Assembly (NCBI RefSeq): GCF_000469505.1
Contig: NZ_KI272860.1
Coordinates: 216,949 to 280,948 of the forward strand
Source of the DNA: Leptotrichia sp. oral taxon 215 str. W9775
GTDB lineage: Bacteria > Fusobacteriota > Fusobacteriia > Fusobacteriales > Leptotrichiaceae
Reading direction: 5' to 3'
Length of the DNA: 64,000 bases
The translations under genes were made by a program, and so were the position numbers. This document shows positions 1 through 7,742 of this stretch, in pieces (position 1 is the first letter of the stretch; each line of letters opens with the position of its first letter). The notes beneath the pieces were generated by a model, which saw only the letters and a list, made by a program, of their open reading frames with translations, was not told the DNA's origin and made no database searches.

Positions 1-517
1 ATGACGGTCTTCCATCTCTCTGATTATTATCTCTGTTCTGGTAATTTCTGTTTCTGTCTCTGTTATCCTTGTTCTGATATTTATTTCTGTTATCTCTGTT
101 ATTGTCTCTATTACTATCTCTATTTACAGTTTCAGTTTTTCTTTCATCTCTATTTTGATAGTTTTTATTATTGTTATTATTATTTTTTTGACTATTATTA
201 TTTAATCCAACATTCAATTCCACTTTATCCTCATTTTCTTTTTTATTTGTTTCGACTCTGTTTTGTACTTTTGCCGCATCATGTTTATTTATATTTGGAG
301 TTTCTTTTACATATTTATTATGATTTTCGTTAGATTTATTATGTTCCTTAGGCTTCTCATCTTTTTTATTAAGTTTCCTTTTTATATCGGCTATTTCATC
401 ATCTGTCAGGCCACTTAGGTGAGATTTCACTTGAACGCCTATTTCAGTTAATTTTTCAAGAAACTTTGGACTTTCATAACCCAGTTCTTTAGCCAACTGA
501 TGTACTCTTAATTTCAT
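1..517 (-). CDS. infB: Translation initiation factor IF-2, N-terminal part (cut by window edge)
   Basis: Only the first 172 codons are visible; the gene runs off the left edge. The ATG (517-515) overlaps the TGA of the upstream ylxR gene in an ATGA junction, which fixes the start. The first ~45 residues begin MKLRVHQLAKELG and match the IF2_N helical domain that opens bacterial IF-2. From about residue 100 the chain becomes a low-complexity linker of Asn, Arg, Asp, Gln and Tyr with repeated NRD/RDN units and a poly-Asn run. IF-2 delivers fMet-tRNA to the 30S subunit; the GTPase domains would lie outside the window. It is the last visible gene of the rimP-nusA-ylxR-infB operon, a classic order. 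The family call rests on domain plus operon position. Confidence 0.93.
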   Translation of the reverse strand, partial: MKLRVHQLAKELGYESPKFLEKLTEIGVQVKSHLSGLTDDEIADIKRKLNKKDEKPKEHNKSNENHNKYVKETPNINKHDAAKVQNRVETNKKENEDKVELNVGLNNNSQKNNNNNNKNYQNRDERKTETVNRDSNRDNNRDNRNKYQNKDNRDRNRNYQNRDNNQRDGRPS

Positions 518-1044
518 TCTGTCACCTCCACTTTGCTTAATATACCATTCACTACCCTTTTATCCGTTATTCCTACGACATTTACATTTCTTGAAAAAAC
601 ATTCAGAAATTCCTCTTTTTTCTCAATATTTATTATAGTGACTTCAAAACCTTCCTCAAGTCTTTTAAATTGTTCTATATATTTTTCATTTATGTCTTTT
701 GGCAATATCAGTAATCTTACCTTATTCTTCTTTATCCCTTCAATGTTTTCATCTATTCCGAAAACAAAGAAACCTGAATTTTTCATAGGGCGTATAATGT
801 CTATTATGTTTTTCCTGTTTTTTTCTGTTTCTTTCAGTAAATTGAGAAGCTCCTGCATCTCAAGATTATATTTTCTGTTTTTTGATAATCTTTCTATACA
901 TGCCGGATCCTTACACACGTAAAACCCTCTGCTCTGTACTTTCATTTCCTTATCAAATACGTATTTCCCATTTTCTTCGGATATTCTCAAAAAATCTTTT
1001 TTTTCGCCTTTTTTTCTACAACTGATACATGTTCTTTCAGGCAT
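514..1044 (-). CDS. ylxR: YlxR (RnpM-type) RNA-binding protein with C-terminal YlxQ/L7Ae-like domain
   Basis: 176 residues. The N-terminal ~85 residues open with MPERTCISCRKK, the hallmark of YlxR (DUF448), a small nucleoid- and RNA-associated protein; in Bacillus the family member RnpM binds RNase P RNA. The remaining ~90 residues are not part of a normal YlxR (about 90 aa). They show the alpha/beta pattern of YlxQ/L7Ae K-turn binders, with a VRLLILPKDI strand and a terminal VVGITDKRVVNGIL resembling the VVAVTDxxFAxAL end of YlxQ. In many bacteria ylxR and ylxQ are separate neighbours between nusA and infB, so this looks like a fusion of the two. The gene starts three bases after the nusA stop, with AAGGTGA inside the nusA end as ribosome site. 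The YlxR call is firm; the YlxQ half is by pattern only. Confidence 0.82.
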   Translation of the reverse strand: MPERTCISCRKKGEKKDFLRISEENGKYVFDKEMKVQSRGFYVCKDPACIERLSKNRKYNLEMQELLNLLKETEKNRKNIIDIIRPMKNSGFFVFGIDENIEGIKKNKVRLLILPKDINEKYIEQFKRLEEGFEVTIINIEKKEEFLNVFSRNVNVVGITDKRVVNGILSKVEVTE

Positions 1045-1047
1045 ATA

Positions 1048-2148
1048 TTATTCGTCACCTTCTATTTCATCTTCTTCGTATTCATCCTGGTCATCTTCAT
1101 AACTTTCAGCAGTATGAATATCTATTTTTATACCACAAAGTTTTGCTGCAAGACGTGAATTCTGTCCTTTTTTACCTATTGCCAGAGATAGCTGATCTTC
1201 ATTCACAACTACTCTTGCAATTCTTTCTTCTTCATTTTCAATTATATCAACTGAAATTACTTCTGCTGGATTAAGAGCATTTTTTACAAAAGTTGTCATA
1301 TCTTCATCCCAAAGCACTATATCTATCTTTTCACCCTGAAGTTCATCAATGATACTTTGTATTCTCATTCCATTTTTACCGATACATGCTCCTTTTACAT
1401 CAAGGTTCGGATCTTCTGAATAAACTGCAACTTTTGTTCTGCTTCCTGCCTCCCTTGCAATATTCTTAATTTCAATTATTCCATCTTCTATTTCAGGAAT
1501 TTCAAGTTCGAGCAGACCTCTTAACAGCTCTTCCGCCTTTCTTGAAAGGAAACTTTTCGTATATTTTGTAGATTCTTCAACAGTTCCAACATATACTCTT
1601 ATTCTATCTCCCTGACGAAATCTATCTGCTTCAGAAAGTTCCTTTGCAGGCACAATAGCTTCAAGACCGTTTATATCAATGTAAAGATTTCCTTTTTCAT
1701 CTGTTTTTCTTACAGTGGCAGCAACAATCATTTTTTCTATCTGCTTAAATTTATTGAAAATATTTTTCTTTTCACATTCCCTTACCTTCTGAACAACTAT
1801 TTGCTTAGCATTCTGAATAGCATTTCTTTTAAACCCTTCGGCATTAATTTCTACATCCATAACATCTCCAAGGTTTGATCTTTTTTTCAATGAACGTGCA
1901 TCTTCAAGACTTATTTCCTCATCAGGTTTAGTCACTGTTTCAACAACTGTTCTTCTGGAAAAAACCTTTACTTCCCCTGTATTTCTATTTATTGTTATGT
2001 CTGCATTATCTTTTTCACCGTAATTTTTCTTATATGCTGCAAGTAATGCTGTTTCTACCGCTTCCAACAATTCTTCCTTTATAATTCCCTTTTCTCTTTC
2101 CAGTTCATCCAATGCTTCTAAAAAGATTCTCTGATCTTTTGATTTCAT
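1048..2148 (-). CDS. nusA: Transcription termination/antitermination protein NusA
   Basis: 366 residues. The order is an N-terminal RNA polymerase-binding domain (about 1-125), an S1 domain (about 130-200, ending near GDRIRVYVGTVEES), then two KH modules containing GKNGMRIQSI and AIGKKGQNSRLAAK, and a short acidic tail (DEYEEDEIEGDE). This is the compact NusA without the proteobacterial C-terminal AR repeats. NusA binds RNA polymerase and nascent RNA, and modulates pausing and rho-independent termination. The ATG overlaps the rimP TAA by one base and has a TGAGGAGG ribosome site just upstream, so translation is probably coupled. It shares the operon with rimP, ylxR and infB. Confidence 0.97.
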   Translation of the reverse strand: MKSKDQRIFLEALDELEREKGIIKEELLEAVETALLAAYKKNYGEKDNADITINRNTGEVKVFSRRTVVETVTKPDEEISLEDARSLKKRSNLGDVMDVEINAEGFKRNAIQNAKQIVVQKVRECEKKNIFNKFKQIEKMIVAATVRKTDEKGNLYIDINGLEAIVPAKELSEADRFRQGDRIRVYVGTVEESTKYTKSFLSRKAEELLRGLLELEIPEIEDGIIEIKNIAREAGSRTKVAVYSEDPNLDVKGACIGKNGMRIQSIIDELQGEKIDIVLWDEDMTTFVKNALNPAEVISVDIIENEEERIARVVVNEDQLSLAIGKKGQNSRLAAKLCGIKIDIHTAESYEDDQDEYEEDEIEGDE

Positions 2149-2633
2149 TATTCCTCCTCACTCTCTAATATGTTTACCGGAATTTCATATATCAAATGTG
2201 ATTTTTTCAATTTAGAAAAAGGTATTTCATATACTTTTTCCGTACTATCCAATAAAAATATTGTTTCATTTTCAAACTTTTCTAACTTACCTTCAAATGT
2301 CTTTTTTCCTTCAATCTGACTTTTTGTATATATCTTTACTTTTTTTCCTGTAAATCTAGTAAAATCTCCAGGTTTTTTTAGCCTTCTTTCAAGTCCTGGC
2401 GTTGAAACTTCCAAATAAAATTTTTCATTTATCAGCTCATCTGCGATACTGTCTATTCTAGTACTTAGTTCTACACAATCATCAAGACTTGTATTCCCGT
2501 CAGGCTTTTCAACATAAATTCTTAAGTAGTTGTATCCACCTTCAGGAACATACTCTATATCTGCAAGCTCCAGTCCCAACTCCTTTAAATGCTCCTCCAT
2601 TTTTGCTTCAAGCATTTCCAATTTTTTTTCCAT
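2148..2633 (-). CDS. rimP: Ribosome maturation factor RimP
   Basis: 161 residues, normal for RimP (about 150-165), which assists 30S subunit assembly. The N-terminal domain contains the diagnostic LRIYVEKPDG and the later LEVSTPGLERRLKKPGDF motif; the C-terminal SH3-like domain follows (KKVKIYTK onward). ATG at 2633, preceded by GAGGTGG. First gene of the rimP-nusA-ylxR-infB operon; its stop overlaps the nusA start by one base. A promoter and a strong leader hairpin lie immediately upstream, after the tRNA-Leu gene. Confidence 0.96.
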   Translation of the reverse strand: MEKKLEMLEAKMEEHLKELGLELADIEYVPEGGYNYLRIYVEKPDGNTSLDDCVELSTRIDSIADELINEKFYLEVSTPGLERRLKKPGDFTRFTGKKVKIYTKSQIEGKKTFEGKLEKFENETIFLLDSTEKVYEIPFSKLKKSHLIYEIPVNILESEEE

Positions 2634-2659
2634 AAAATATCCACCTCATATTTAAAACT

Positions 2660-2684
2660 AAAGAGTGGGAACCTCCCACTCTTT
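2660..2684 (-). promoter_or_regulatory. Perfect 11-bp hairpin in the rimP leader
   Basis: AAAGAGTGGGA and its exact complement are separated by 3 nt. The hairpin lies between the predicted rimP transcription start (about 2704) and the ribosome site (2640-2650). On the minus strand it is followed by AGTTTTAAAT, a weak U-tract. It may be the terminator of the upstream tRNA gene, an attenuator for the nusA operon, or both; sequence alone does not decide. Confidence 0.6.
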
Positions 2685-2710
2685 CTGTCTAATATTTTGC
2701 TCTTATAATT

Positions 2711-2739
2711 ATAATACCATATTTTATTTATTTTTGCAA
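2711..2739 (-). promoter_or_regulatory. Sigma-70-type promoter for rimP-nusA-ylxR-infB
   Basis: On the minus strand TTGCAA (2739-2734), a 17-nt spacer and TATTAT (2716-2711). The start would fall near 2704, giving a leader of about 70 nt. It lies between the tRNA 3' end and rimP and strongly resembles the tRNA promoter at 2868-2896 (both read CTTGCAAAAA before an AT-rich spacer). Confidence 0.6.
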
Positions 2740-2765
2740 GTTTTTTATAATTAAATTTAATTTTT

Positions 2766-2850
2766 TGGTGCAAGAGGTGGGACTCGAACCCACACGACTA
2801 CTGCCACTGCTCCCTGAAAACAGCGCGTCTACCAATTCCGCCACGCTTGC
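2766..2850 (-). tRNA. tRNA-Leu, anticodon CAG
   Basis: 85 nt including an encoded CCA. Read on the minus strand: acceptor GCAAGCG, D arm GCG...CGC, anticodon stem CTGTT/AGCAG with loop TTCAGGG (anticodon CAG, codon CUG), a long class II variable arm, T arm GTGGG-TTCGAGT-CCCAC, 3' strand CTCTTGC, discriminator A and CCA. The long variable arm and the anticodon agree on leucine. The acceptor stem has one C-U mismatch (position 6 against 67). Confidence 0.95.
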
Positions 2851-2867
2851 ACTCTTTATCTTTAATT

Positions 2868-2896
2868 ATTATACTCCATTTTATCTGTTTTTGCAA
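2868..2896 (-). promoter_or_regulatory. Promoter of tRNA-Leu
   Basis: Minus strand TTGCAA (2896-2891), 17-nt spacer, TATAAT (2873-2868); the start would be near 2861, about 11 nt before the mature tRNA 5' end at 2850. Confidence 0.7.
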
Positions 2897-2923
2897 GGGG
2901 ATATCTCAAAAAAATTGAAAATA

Positions 2924-3475
2924 CTATTCCATACTTGCCATATTCATAGTTAACATTTCAAAATAATCTTTATTTGAAGCTACATCAGGACTCCATTTAT
3001 CATCTTTTTTTGTATACACTACATCAAATGTTTTTTCTTTTGTTTTACCACTTTTTATTCTTTCCTTTATTAATTCTGTCGCTACTTTTCCTGCTGCTTC
3101 TCCTATTTCCTTTTCTGTTTTCCCTTGCATCTGTGCCATTAATCCGGCTACTTTTTCAAACAGTTCTTTCATAACTCCACTTAAATCAGGAGATTTCATA
3201 GTTACGTTTATAATTACTTCATTTTTATCTTTATTTTCTGTCGTTTTATTTATTTTATAAGTAATTTTTTTCAATCCCTCTGTTAGAGCCGTCTTCATTT
3301 CAGGGTTTATATTTGACTCAAAAATTTTATCAGGTCCTTCTGAAAGTTTACTTACATCTCCACTTTGTAAATTTTTCATAGTTTCTTCAAAATCCTTCAC
3401 TGCCGGATGTTTTCCTCCACAACTTACTATAAACATCATCATAATTCCAAGAATTATCAAAATTCTCTTTTTCAT
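2924..3475 (-). CDS. Small exported lipoprotein, unknown function
   Basis: About 183 residues from the ATG at 3475, chosen because AGAGGG lies 6 nt upstream; an ATG 18 nt earlier has no ribosome site. The N-terminus is a lipoprotein signal peptide: MKKR, a hydrophobic stretch, then lipobox FIVSC followed by GG. The mature part starts with a helix (KDFEETMKNLQSGD) and then alternating beta-strand-like segments (KITYKINKTTENKDK, EVIINVTMKSPD), a layout like DUF4878/DUF5105-type lipoproteins that average NTF2-like folds. No catalytic motif is visible. It stands alone between tRNA-Leu and the siroheme reductase. Confidence 0.75.
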   Translation of the reverse strand: MKKRILIILGIMMMFIVSCGGKHPAVKDFEETMKNLQSGDVSKLSEGPDKIFESNINPEMKTALTEGLKKITYKINKTTENKDKNEVIINVTMKSPDLSGVMKELFEKVAGLMAQMQGKTEKEIGEAAGKVATELIKERIKSGKTKEKTFDVVYTKKDDKWSPDVASNKDYFEMLTMNMASME

Positions 3476-3565
3476 TTCATTCCCTCTTTCCAAAATAGAT
3501 TTTTTTTATTATACAATAATTTTTTTCTCTTTTCTATTTGTTCTTTCTTAGTTAGAGAATTTTTA

Positions 3566-5167
3566 TTACTGTGCATATTTTTTTATAAGTTCATTTACCT
3601 TTTCGTGTTCTATATTCATAAATTCATGAAAATCCTTAATTTCAGAATCTTTTTTCAGTAATGCCATTTCATAAAGCATTTCAGGTAAATCCTTTTCTAA
3701 AATTATTGCTTTTCCTGCCAATTCTATATTTTTATTTTCACTTAGCAATGTATATGCGATATTCACCTTTTCATCTATTTTTTTAATTCTCCCTGAAAAG
3801 CCGAGGTCTCCCTTAAAAGTCAGACTGCATGAATTAGGACATCCTGAAATTCTCAGCTGTGGTAATTCCTTTTTCAATGTTGCATCATTACTGTCAAATT
3901 TCTTTAATATCTTGTCAAAGGCACTTTTACTGGAAGTTATTGCCAATCTGCATCTTGGAACACCTGTACACGTAATTGTATCTTCAAAAGCGCTTCTTAT
4001 AAGTCTTTCTTCAAAATTTTTCAAAATATGTAAAGTTTCTTCACCATTTAAATTGAAAACTATAATTTCCTGATTATTTGTAAGTTTTATTTTGATTTCA
4101 TGATTTAAGCTTTCTAAATATTCAAGAATTCCTTCCAGCTGCTTTCTTCTTATAACTCCACCTGCAAATTTTAGTTTTACAGCGTAAATCCCCTTCTGTC
4201 TGTAACTTTCCCTTACATTGATAAGAAGTTCCTCGTTTATTCCTTCAGAAACAAAGTCTACTTCCTTGCTCCATTCAAATGCTTCTTCCTGATTTTTCAC
4301 GTCTTTATAAAGTTCCTTTATATCAATTACAGAGTCTATTTCCTTTTTTGCCTTCTCAACATATCCTCCAAATTTTTCTTCAAATGCTTCCATTCCTATT
4401 TTTCTGTTCATTGTTCTTACTCTTGCCCTTGGATTTGTAACTTCCATATTATCCTTGAACATCATTACCATTGCCCTCATATAATAAAGCATTTCTTCAG
4501 CCTTTATATCTTTTGAATATTTATAAGGATTCTTATTTGACAGGTTCATCCCAAAATCAAAATATATTTCAAAATAGTCTTCACCATTTATTTTTTTTGC
4601 AATAAATCCCATATCAGAATATTTTGCTCCTGCCGTATCTTCACTGCTGTTTGAAGCTGAAAATTTAAGTTTCCCAGGAAGTGTATACGTATCTTCATTC
4701 TGAAACAGGTAATTTATTGAATGAACTGCATAAGGAGTAACATCAAACTCTTCCTTTTCAAAACCACTATATGATGAAATAATCATTCCTCTTATACTTT
4801 TCCCACCTACAGCTTGCGTTTTTAATCCTGCATTAAACAAATCTTCTATTAATGGGAGAACATTATCTGCTTTGATACCCCTCAGCTGAATTCCATGTCT
4901 TGTTGTAAGTTTTATTTCTCCGTCACCATGTTTTAAAGATAAATCTGACACAGCCCTCAACTGTTCCAATGTTATAAGTCCTGCCCTTATTCTTGGACGG
5001 ACAAAATAACTTCTTTCTCCTCTTTCATAGTAAACTCCATTTATAGGTCCTATTGTTTTTATAGGTACTTCCTTTTCTCCAAGTTCTCTATGCCTTGCAA
5101 AATCTTCCTCAAATTTTTGCATCATTTTTTCTCTTAACTTTAAAAAATTTTCCTTCAGTATTTCCAT
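3566..5167 (-). CDS. Siroheme-dependent sulfite/nitrite reductase, hemoprotein type
   Basis: 533 residues. Two nitrite/sulfite reductase half-domains repeat: the N-terminal ferredoxin-like segment (FVRPRIRAGLITLEQL), then the siroheme half (LTTRHGIQLRG). The 4Fe-4S/siroheme cysteines are intact as C-x5-C (TCTGVPRC) and C-x3-C (SGCPNSC). Such enzymes reduce sulfite to sulfide or nitrite to ammonia with six electrons. No ferredoxin, flavoprotein subunit, siroheme synthesis or nitrate gene is adjacent, so substrate and electron donor are unresolved. ATG at 5167 is preferred because AAAAGGA lies 7 nt upstream; an ATG two codons earlier is too close to it. Confidence 0.88.
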   Translation of the reverse strand: MEILKENFLKLREKMMQKFEEDFARHRELGEKEVPIKTIGPINGVYYERGERSYFVRPRIRAGLITLEQLRAVSDLSLKHGDGEIKLTTRHGIQLRGIKADNVLPLIEDLFNAGLKTQAVGGKSIRGMIISSYSGFEKEEFDVTPYAVHSINYLFQNEDTYTLPGKLKFSASNSSEDTAGAKYSDMGFIAKKINGEDYFEIYFDFGMNLSNKNPYKYSKDIKAEEMLYYMRAMVMMFKDNMEVTNPRARVRTMNRKIGMEAFEEKFGGYVEKAKKEIDSVIDIKELYKDVKNQEEAFEWSKEVDFVSEGINEELLINVRESYRQKGIYAVKLKFAGGVIRRKQLEGILEYLESLNHEIKIKLTNNQEIIVFNLNGEETLHILKNFEERLIRSAFEDTITCTGVPRCRLAITSSKSAFDKILKKFDSNDATLKKELPQLRISGCPNSCSLTFKGDLGFSGRIKKIDEKVNIAYTLLSENKNIELAGKAIILEKDLPEMLYEMALLKKDSEIKDFHEFMNIEHEKVNELIKKYAQ

Positions 5168-5401
5168 TTTCATTCCTTTTCTTCTTATTTTTTATAAATT
5201 ATAATATTTCTTAAAATAATTGCAGATAATTATATCATATTTTTTATTATAAAAAGTATTATTTTTTATAAGTTCCTATAAAAAAATTAATTTGATAGAC
5301 AAATTATTTGTATCCAATTTATTAAATATGAATAAAAACTGGACTATTTTTCAGCTTTCTTATATAATATATAATAAATGTGAAAGGATATGGTAAAAGT
5401 A

Positions 5402-5992
5402 ATGATTTCAGATATTAAAACAATAAAAAATAATAAAACTTTCATAAGACAGTTATTGATTGCCATTTTACTTACTTTTTTAGTTATTTCATGCCAGTCA
5501 ATAGATCCAAAATATAAATGGTATCAGCCTGAAGAAGTTATTTCAAAAGTTGATCAGCTTCAACCTGGAGATATTTTAATTCTTTCAAAGGAACCTACTA
5601 TCCGTTCCATGTGGGGGCACAGTGCGATACTGAATGAAGAGAAAAAAATTGTAGAGTTTCCTTCGTATTCGGCAGGATATAGTGAAAGTCCAATTTATGC
5701 ATGGTCAAAATTAAAAAGAAAAATAGCAATCTTCAGATTGAAAAATATAGATGATAAATTTAGAAGTGCCCTATTTAACGAAATTGATAAAACTGTGACA
5801 AAACCGTATGGACTGACTTTTGATAAGAATTTTGATAAAAGGCTGTACTGCTCACAGTTTGTATATCTTGTTTTTAAAAATGCAGGAAAGAATACAGGAC
5901 GTAATGTTGACCTTGATTCTGACGGGGGCGGCTGGGTAATGCCTTTTGATATTATGGAATCGCCATTACTTGAAAACATTGTTCTGGAATAA
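5402..5992 (+). CDS. Lipoprotein with permuted papain-like (YiiX/NlpC-P60 type) hydrolase domain
   Basis: 196 residues. A basic n-region is followed by a hydrophobic segment ending in lipobox LVISC, so it is likely anchored on the outer side of the inner membrane or on the outer membrane. The domain reads QPGDILIL, then a His in WGHSAIL and later a Cys in LYCSQFVY: the His-before-Cys order of the permuted NlpC/P60 (YiiX/YebB, DUF830-like) superfamily. Members are amidases or acyl hydrolases acting on cell wall or lipids; the substrate here is unknown. GAAAGGA is 13 nt from this ATG; an ATG at 5390 is only 1 nt from it, so the later start is chosen. Confidence 0.75.
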   Translation: MISDIKTIKNNKTFIRQLLIAILLTFLVISCQSIDPKYKWYQPEEVISKVDQLQPGDILILSKEPTIRSMWGHSAILNEEKKIVEFPSYSAGYSESPIYAWSKLKRKIAIFRLKNIDDKFRSALFNEIDKTVTKPYGLTFDKNFDKRLYCSQFVYLVFKNAGKNTGRNVDLDSDGGGWVMPFDIMESPLLENIVLE

Positions 5993-6008
5993 AAATATCT
6001 AAAAAAAC

Positions 6009-6113
6009 AAAAACTATATTTCATTTTTATCTTTTTTTGTTAATTTACTCATAAAAACTGCACCTCCAATCTTGTGTCCAAGATTTTGGGTGCAGTACAG
6101 AAATATAGTTTTT
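6009..6113. terminator. Nested inverted repeat between convergent genes, probable bidirectional terminator
   Basis: An exact 14-bp outer inverted repeat (6009-6022 and 6100-6113, AAAAACTATATTTC and its complement) encloses a second hairpin at 6058-6095 (CTGCACC...GGGTGCAG, extended by CAATCTTG/CAAGATT). It sits between the convergent lipoprotein (+) and phosphodiesterase (-) genes. The size and nesting exceed a simple terminator; a degenerate palindromic element is an alternative. Confidence 0.6.
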
Positions 6114-6128
6114 ATTGTTATCTTATTT

Positions 6129-6902
6129 TTATTTTATATCAATTACGCTCATATATGGAAAGTGATCGCTTAATTTAGTCCAATCCTGCGTATCATCCTT
6201 AATGAAAAAACTTTTTTTCACCTTCCAGTTATTTGAATAATCTCCAAATATATAGTCTATTCTAGGGTCTTCAATACTTCTCATTTCCTTATCTTTTCCT
6301 TCAAAATAACTATCCTTCCATTCTTTTGTAAGGGTCTGGTAATATTCTGTATTTGGAAGTAAGTTCAAATCTCCACTTAAAAACTTCACATCACTTTCAA
6401 AAAGACCATTTAACATTGAAAGGGATTCAAGCTCTTCCTTTTTTATTTCTTTTTTATAATCCATATGGGTATTAATTATCATTACTTTCTTTCCAAATTC
6501 CTTTTTTTCAAGTTCAGCTATTACAACCTGACGTTTTTCCACTCCAATTGAAGGTAATTCATAGGCATATATTTTTTCTACCGGATATTTTGAAATAAAG
6601 GAAATTCCAAATTCCCCCGAATCAAAATCCCTTGATTTCTGAAAATAATAATAGTTATACCCAAGTTCAACTGCTATATCAAATGTTACATCCCTGAAAT
6701 TACTTCTTTTTGTATTTCTATCAACTTCCTGCAATGAAACAAAATCAGGCTTGTATTTTTTTATGCTTTCCCCAAGCTTTATTCCGTTAGCCAGCCTTCC
6801 TCCATAAATATTATATGTCATTATTCTTAATTCTTTTCCTTCAGCTACTAGCATTACACTCATAAATAACAATATTTTCAGTACTTTTTTTAAAACTTTC
6901 AT
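6129..6902 (-). CDS. Exported endonuclease/exonuclease/phosphatase (EEP) family hydrolase
   Basis: 257 residues with an N-terminal signal peptide (basic start, hydrophobic core ending near VAEGKE). All EEP superfamily motifs are present in order: MTYNIYGG, SLQEVDRNT, INTHMDY, LSGDLNLLP, DPRIDYIF and the terminal LSDHFPY with the catalytic His. The metal and catalytic residues (N, E, H/D, D-x-N, D-H) are intact, so it should be an active phosphodiesterase or phosphatase outside the cytoplasm. Substrate (nucleic acid, phospholipid or sugar phosphate) cannot be told. Last gene before the polysaccharide cluster, 24 bp after the GT32 gene and in the same direction. Confidence 0.85.
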   Translation of the reverse strand: MKVLKKVLKILLFMSVMLVAEGKELRIMTYNIYGGRLANGIKLGESIKKYKPDFVSLQEVDRNTKRSNFRDVTFDIAVELGYNYYYFQKSRDFDSGEFGISFISKYPVEKIYAYELPSIGVEKRQVVIAELEKKEFGKKVMIINTHMDYKKEIKKEELESLSMLNGLFESDVKFLSGDLNLLPNTEYYQTLTKEWKDSYFEGKDKEMRSIEDPRIDYIFGDYSNNWKVKKSFFIKDDTQDWTKLSDHFPYMSVIDIK

Positions 6903-6926
6903 TTTTTTTTACTTCCTTTCATATTT

Positions 6927-7673
6927 TTACCTTTTTTCAACAAGATAGTATCTGGCTATAATTCTCATTTTCTTTATTAATTTTGGAATTCCCGTCAGAT
7001 GCTTACTCTCGATAAAAAGCCTCGCCTTAAGGCTCGACCAGCTGTCATTCCACCAATGGATTCCATATGTATTTTCCTTTATACAATCTGGTGAATACTT
7101 CTCTCTAAAACCGTAAGGATAAAAATATTCTTTTGGAAATATTGTTATTTCTCCTTCCTTTAATATATTTTCCCTTTTATCAGTCAATCCATATTTTTTT
7201 TCAAATATATAAGTAAATATCTTCGGAATTGTCCATAAAGGTTTTTCCCATATTTCCTCTTCATAAAACTCTATCATATTTTTCAGTATTTCATTATGTC
7301 TATCTGTTCCAAAAATTCCAACACTTATATGTTTTTCATCCTCATATCCTATAAAAAATTTCATTTTTTCATTTTCTATTAATGGTGAAATATCTTTTAT
7401 AATTTCCATATCAGTGTCTACATATATTCCTGAATTTTCATACATATAATGTACCCTTATATAGTCAGACATATATGCCCAGAGTTTTCTCTCATAACAT
7501 TCCCTGAAAAATTTATTTTTTTTCAGATGACCTTCTATATCAAAATTCTTTTCATTTATTTCAATTATTTCAAAATCTGGAAGTTTTTCCTGCCATGATT
7601 TCAGACATTTATAAAATATATCAGGCTTTTTGGCATTCCCTATCCAGACATAGTATATTTTCTTTTCTATCAT
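6927..7673 (-). CDS. GT32-type glycosyltransferase (DXD sugar-binding family)
   Basis: 248 residues from the ATG at 7673, which follows TGGGAGAAG; an ATG four codons earlier would overlap that site. Motifs: IPKKIYYVWIG-like opening, KLWAYMSDYIRVHYMY, and the DXD metal/nucleotide-sugar motif in GIYVDTDMEI, typical of the OCH1/capsular polysaccharide synthesis GT32 group. It lies downstream of the polymerase, GT2 and flippase genes, so it probably adds a sugar to the surface polysaccharide repeat. Confidence 0.85.
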   Translation of the reverse strand: MIEKKIYYVWIGNAKKPDIFYKCLKSWQEKLPDFEIIEINEKNFDIEGHLKKNKFFRECYERKLWAYMSDYIRVHYMYENSGIYVDTDMEIIKDISPLIENEKMKFFIGYEDEKHISVGIFGTDRHNEILKNMIEFYEEEIWEKPLWTIPKIFTYIFEKKYGLTDKRENILKEGEITIFPKEYFYPYGFREKYSPDCIKENTYGIHWWNDSWSSLKARLFIESKHLTGIPKLIKKMRIIARYYLVEKR

Positions 7674-7742
7674 TTCTTCTCCCACTTTACTATTTTAAGC
7701 TTTATATCCCTTCACATTTCCCTATTATCTTCAGAAACAATT

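Noticed and set aside
2..160. Possible CRISPR-like or tandem DNA repeats
   Set aside because: Repeats are short codon-level NRD units inside infB in the coding frame, without spacers.
1..333. Plus-strand Tyr/Cys/Leu-rich reading frame
   Set aside because: It is the complement of the Asn/Arg/Asp-rich infB linker; no ribosome site and absurd composition.
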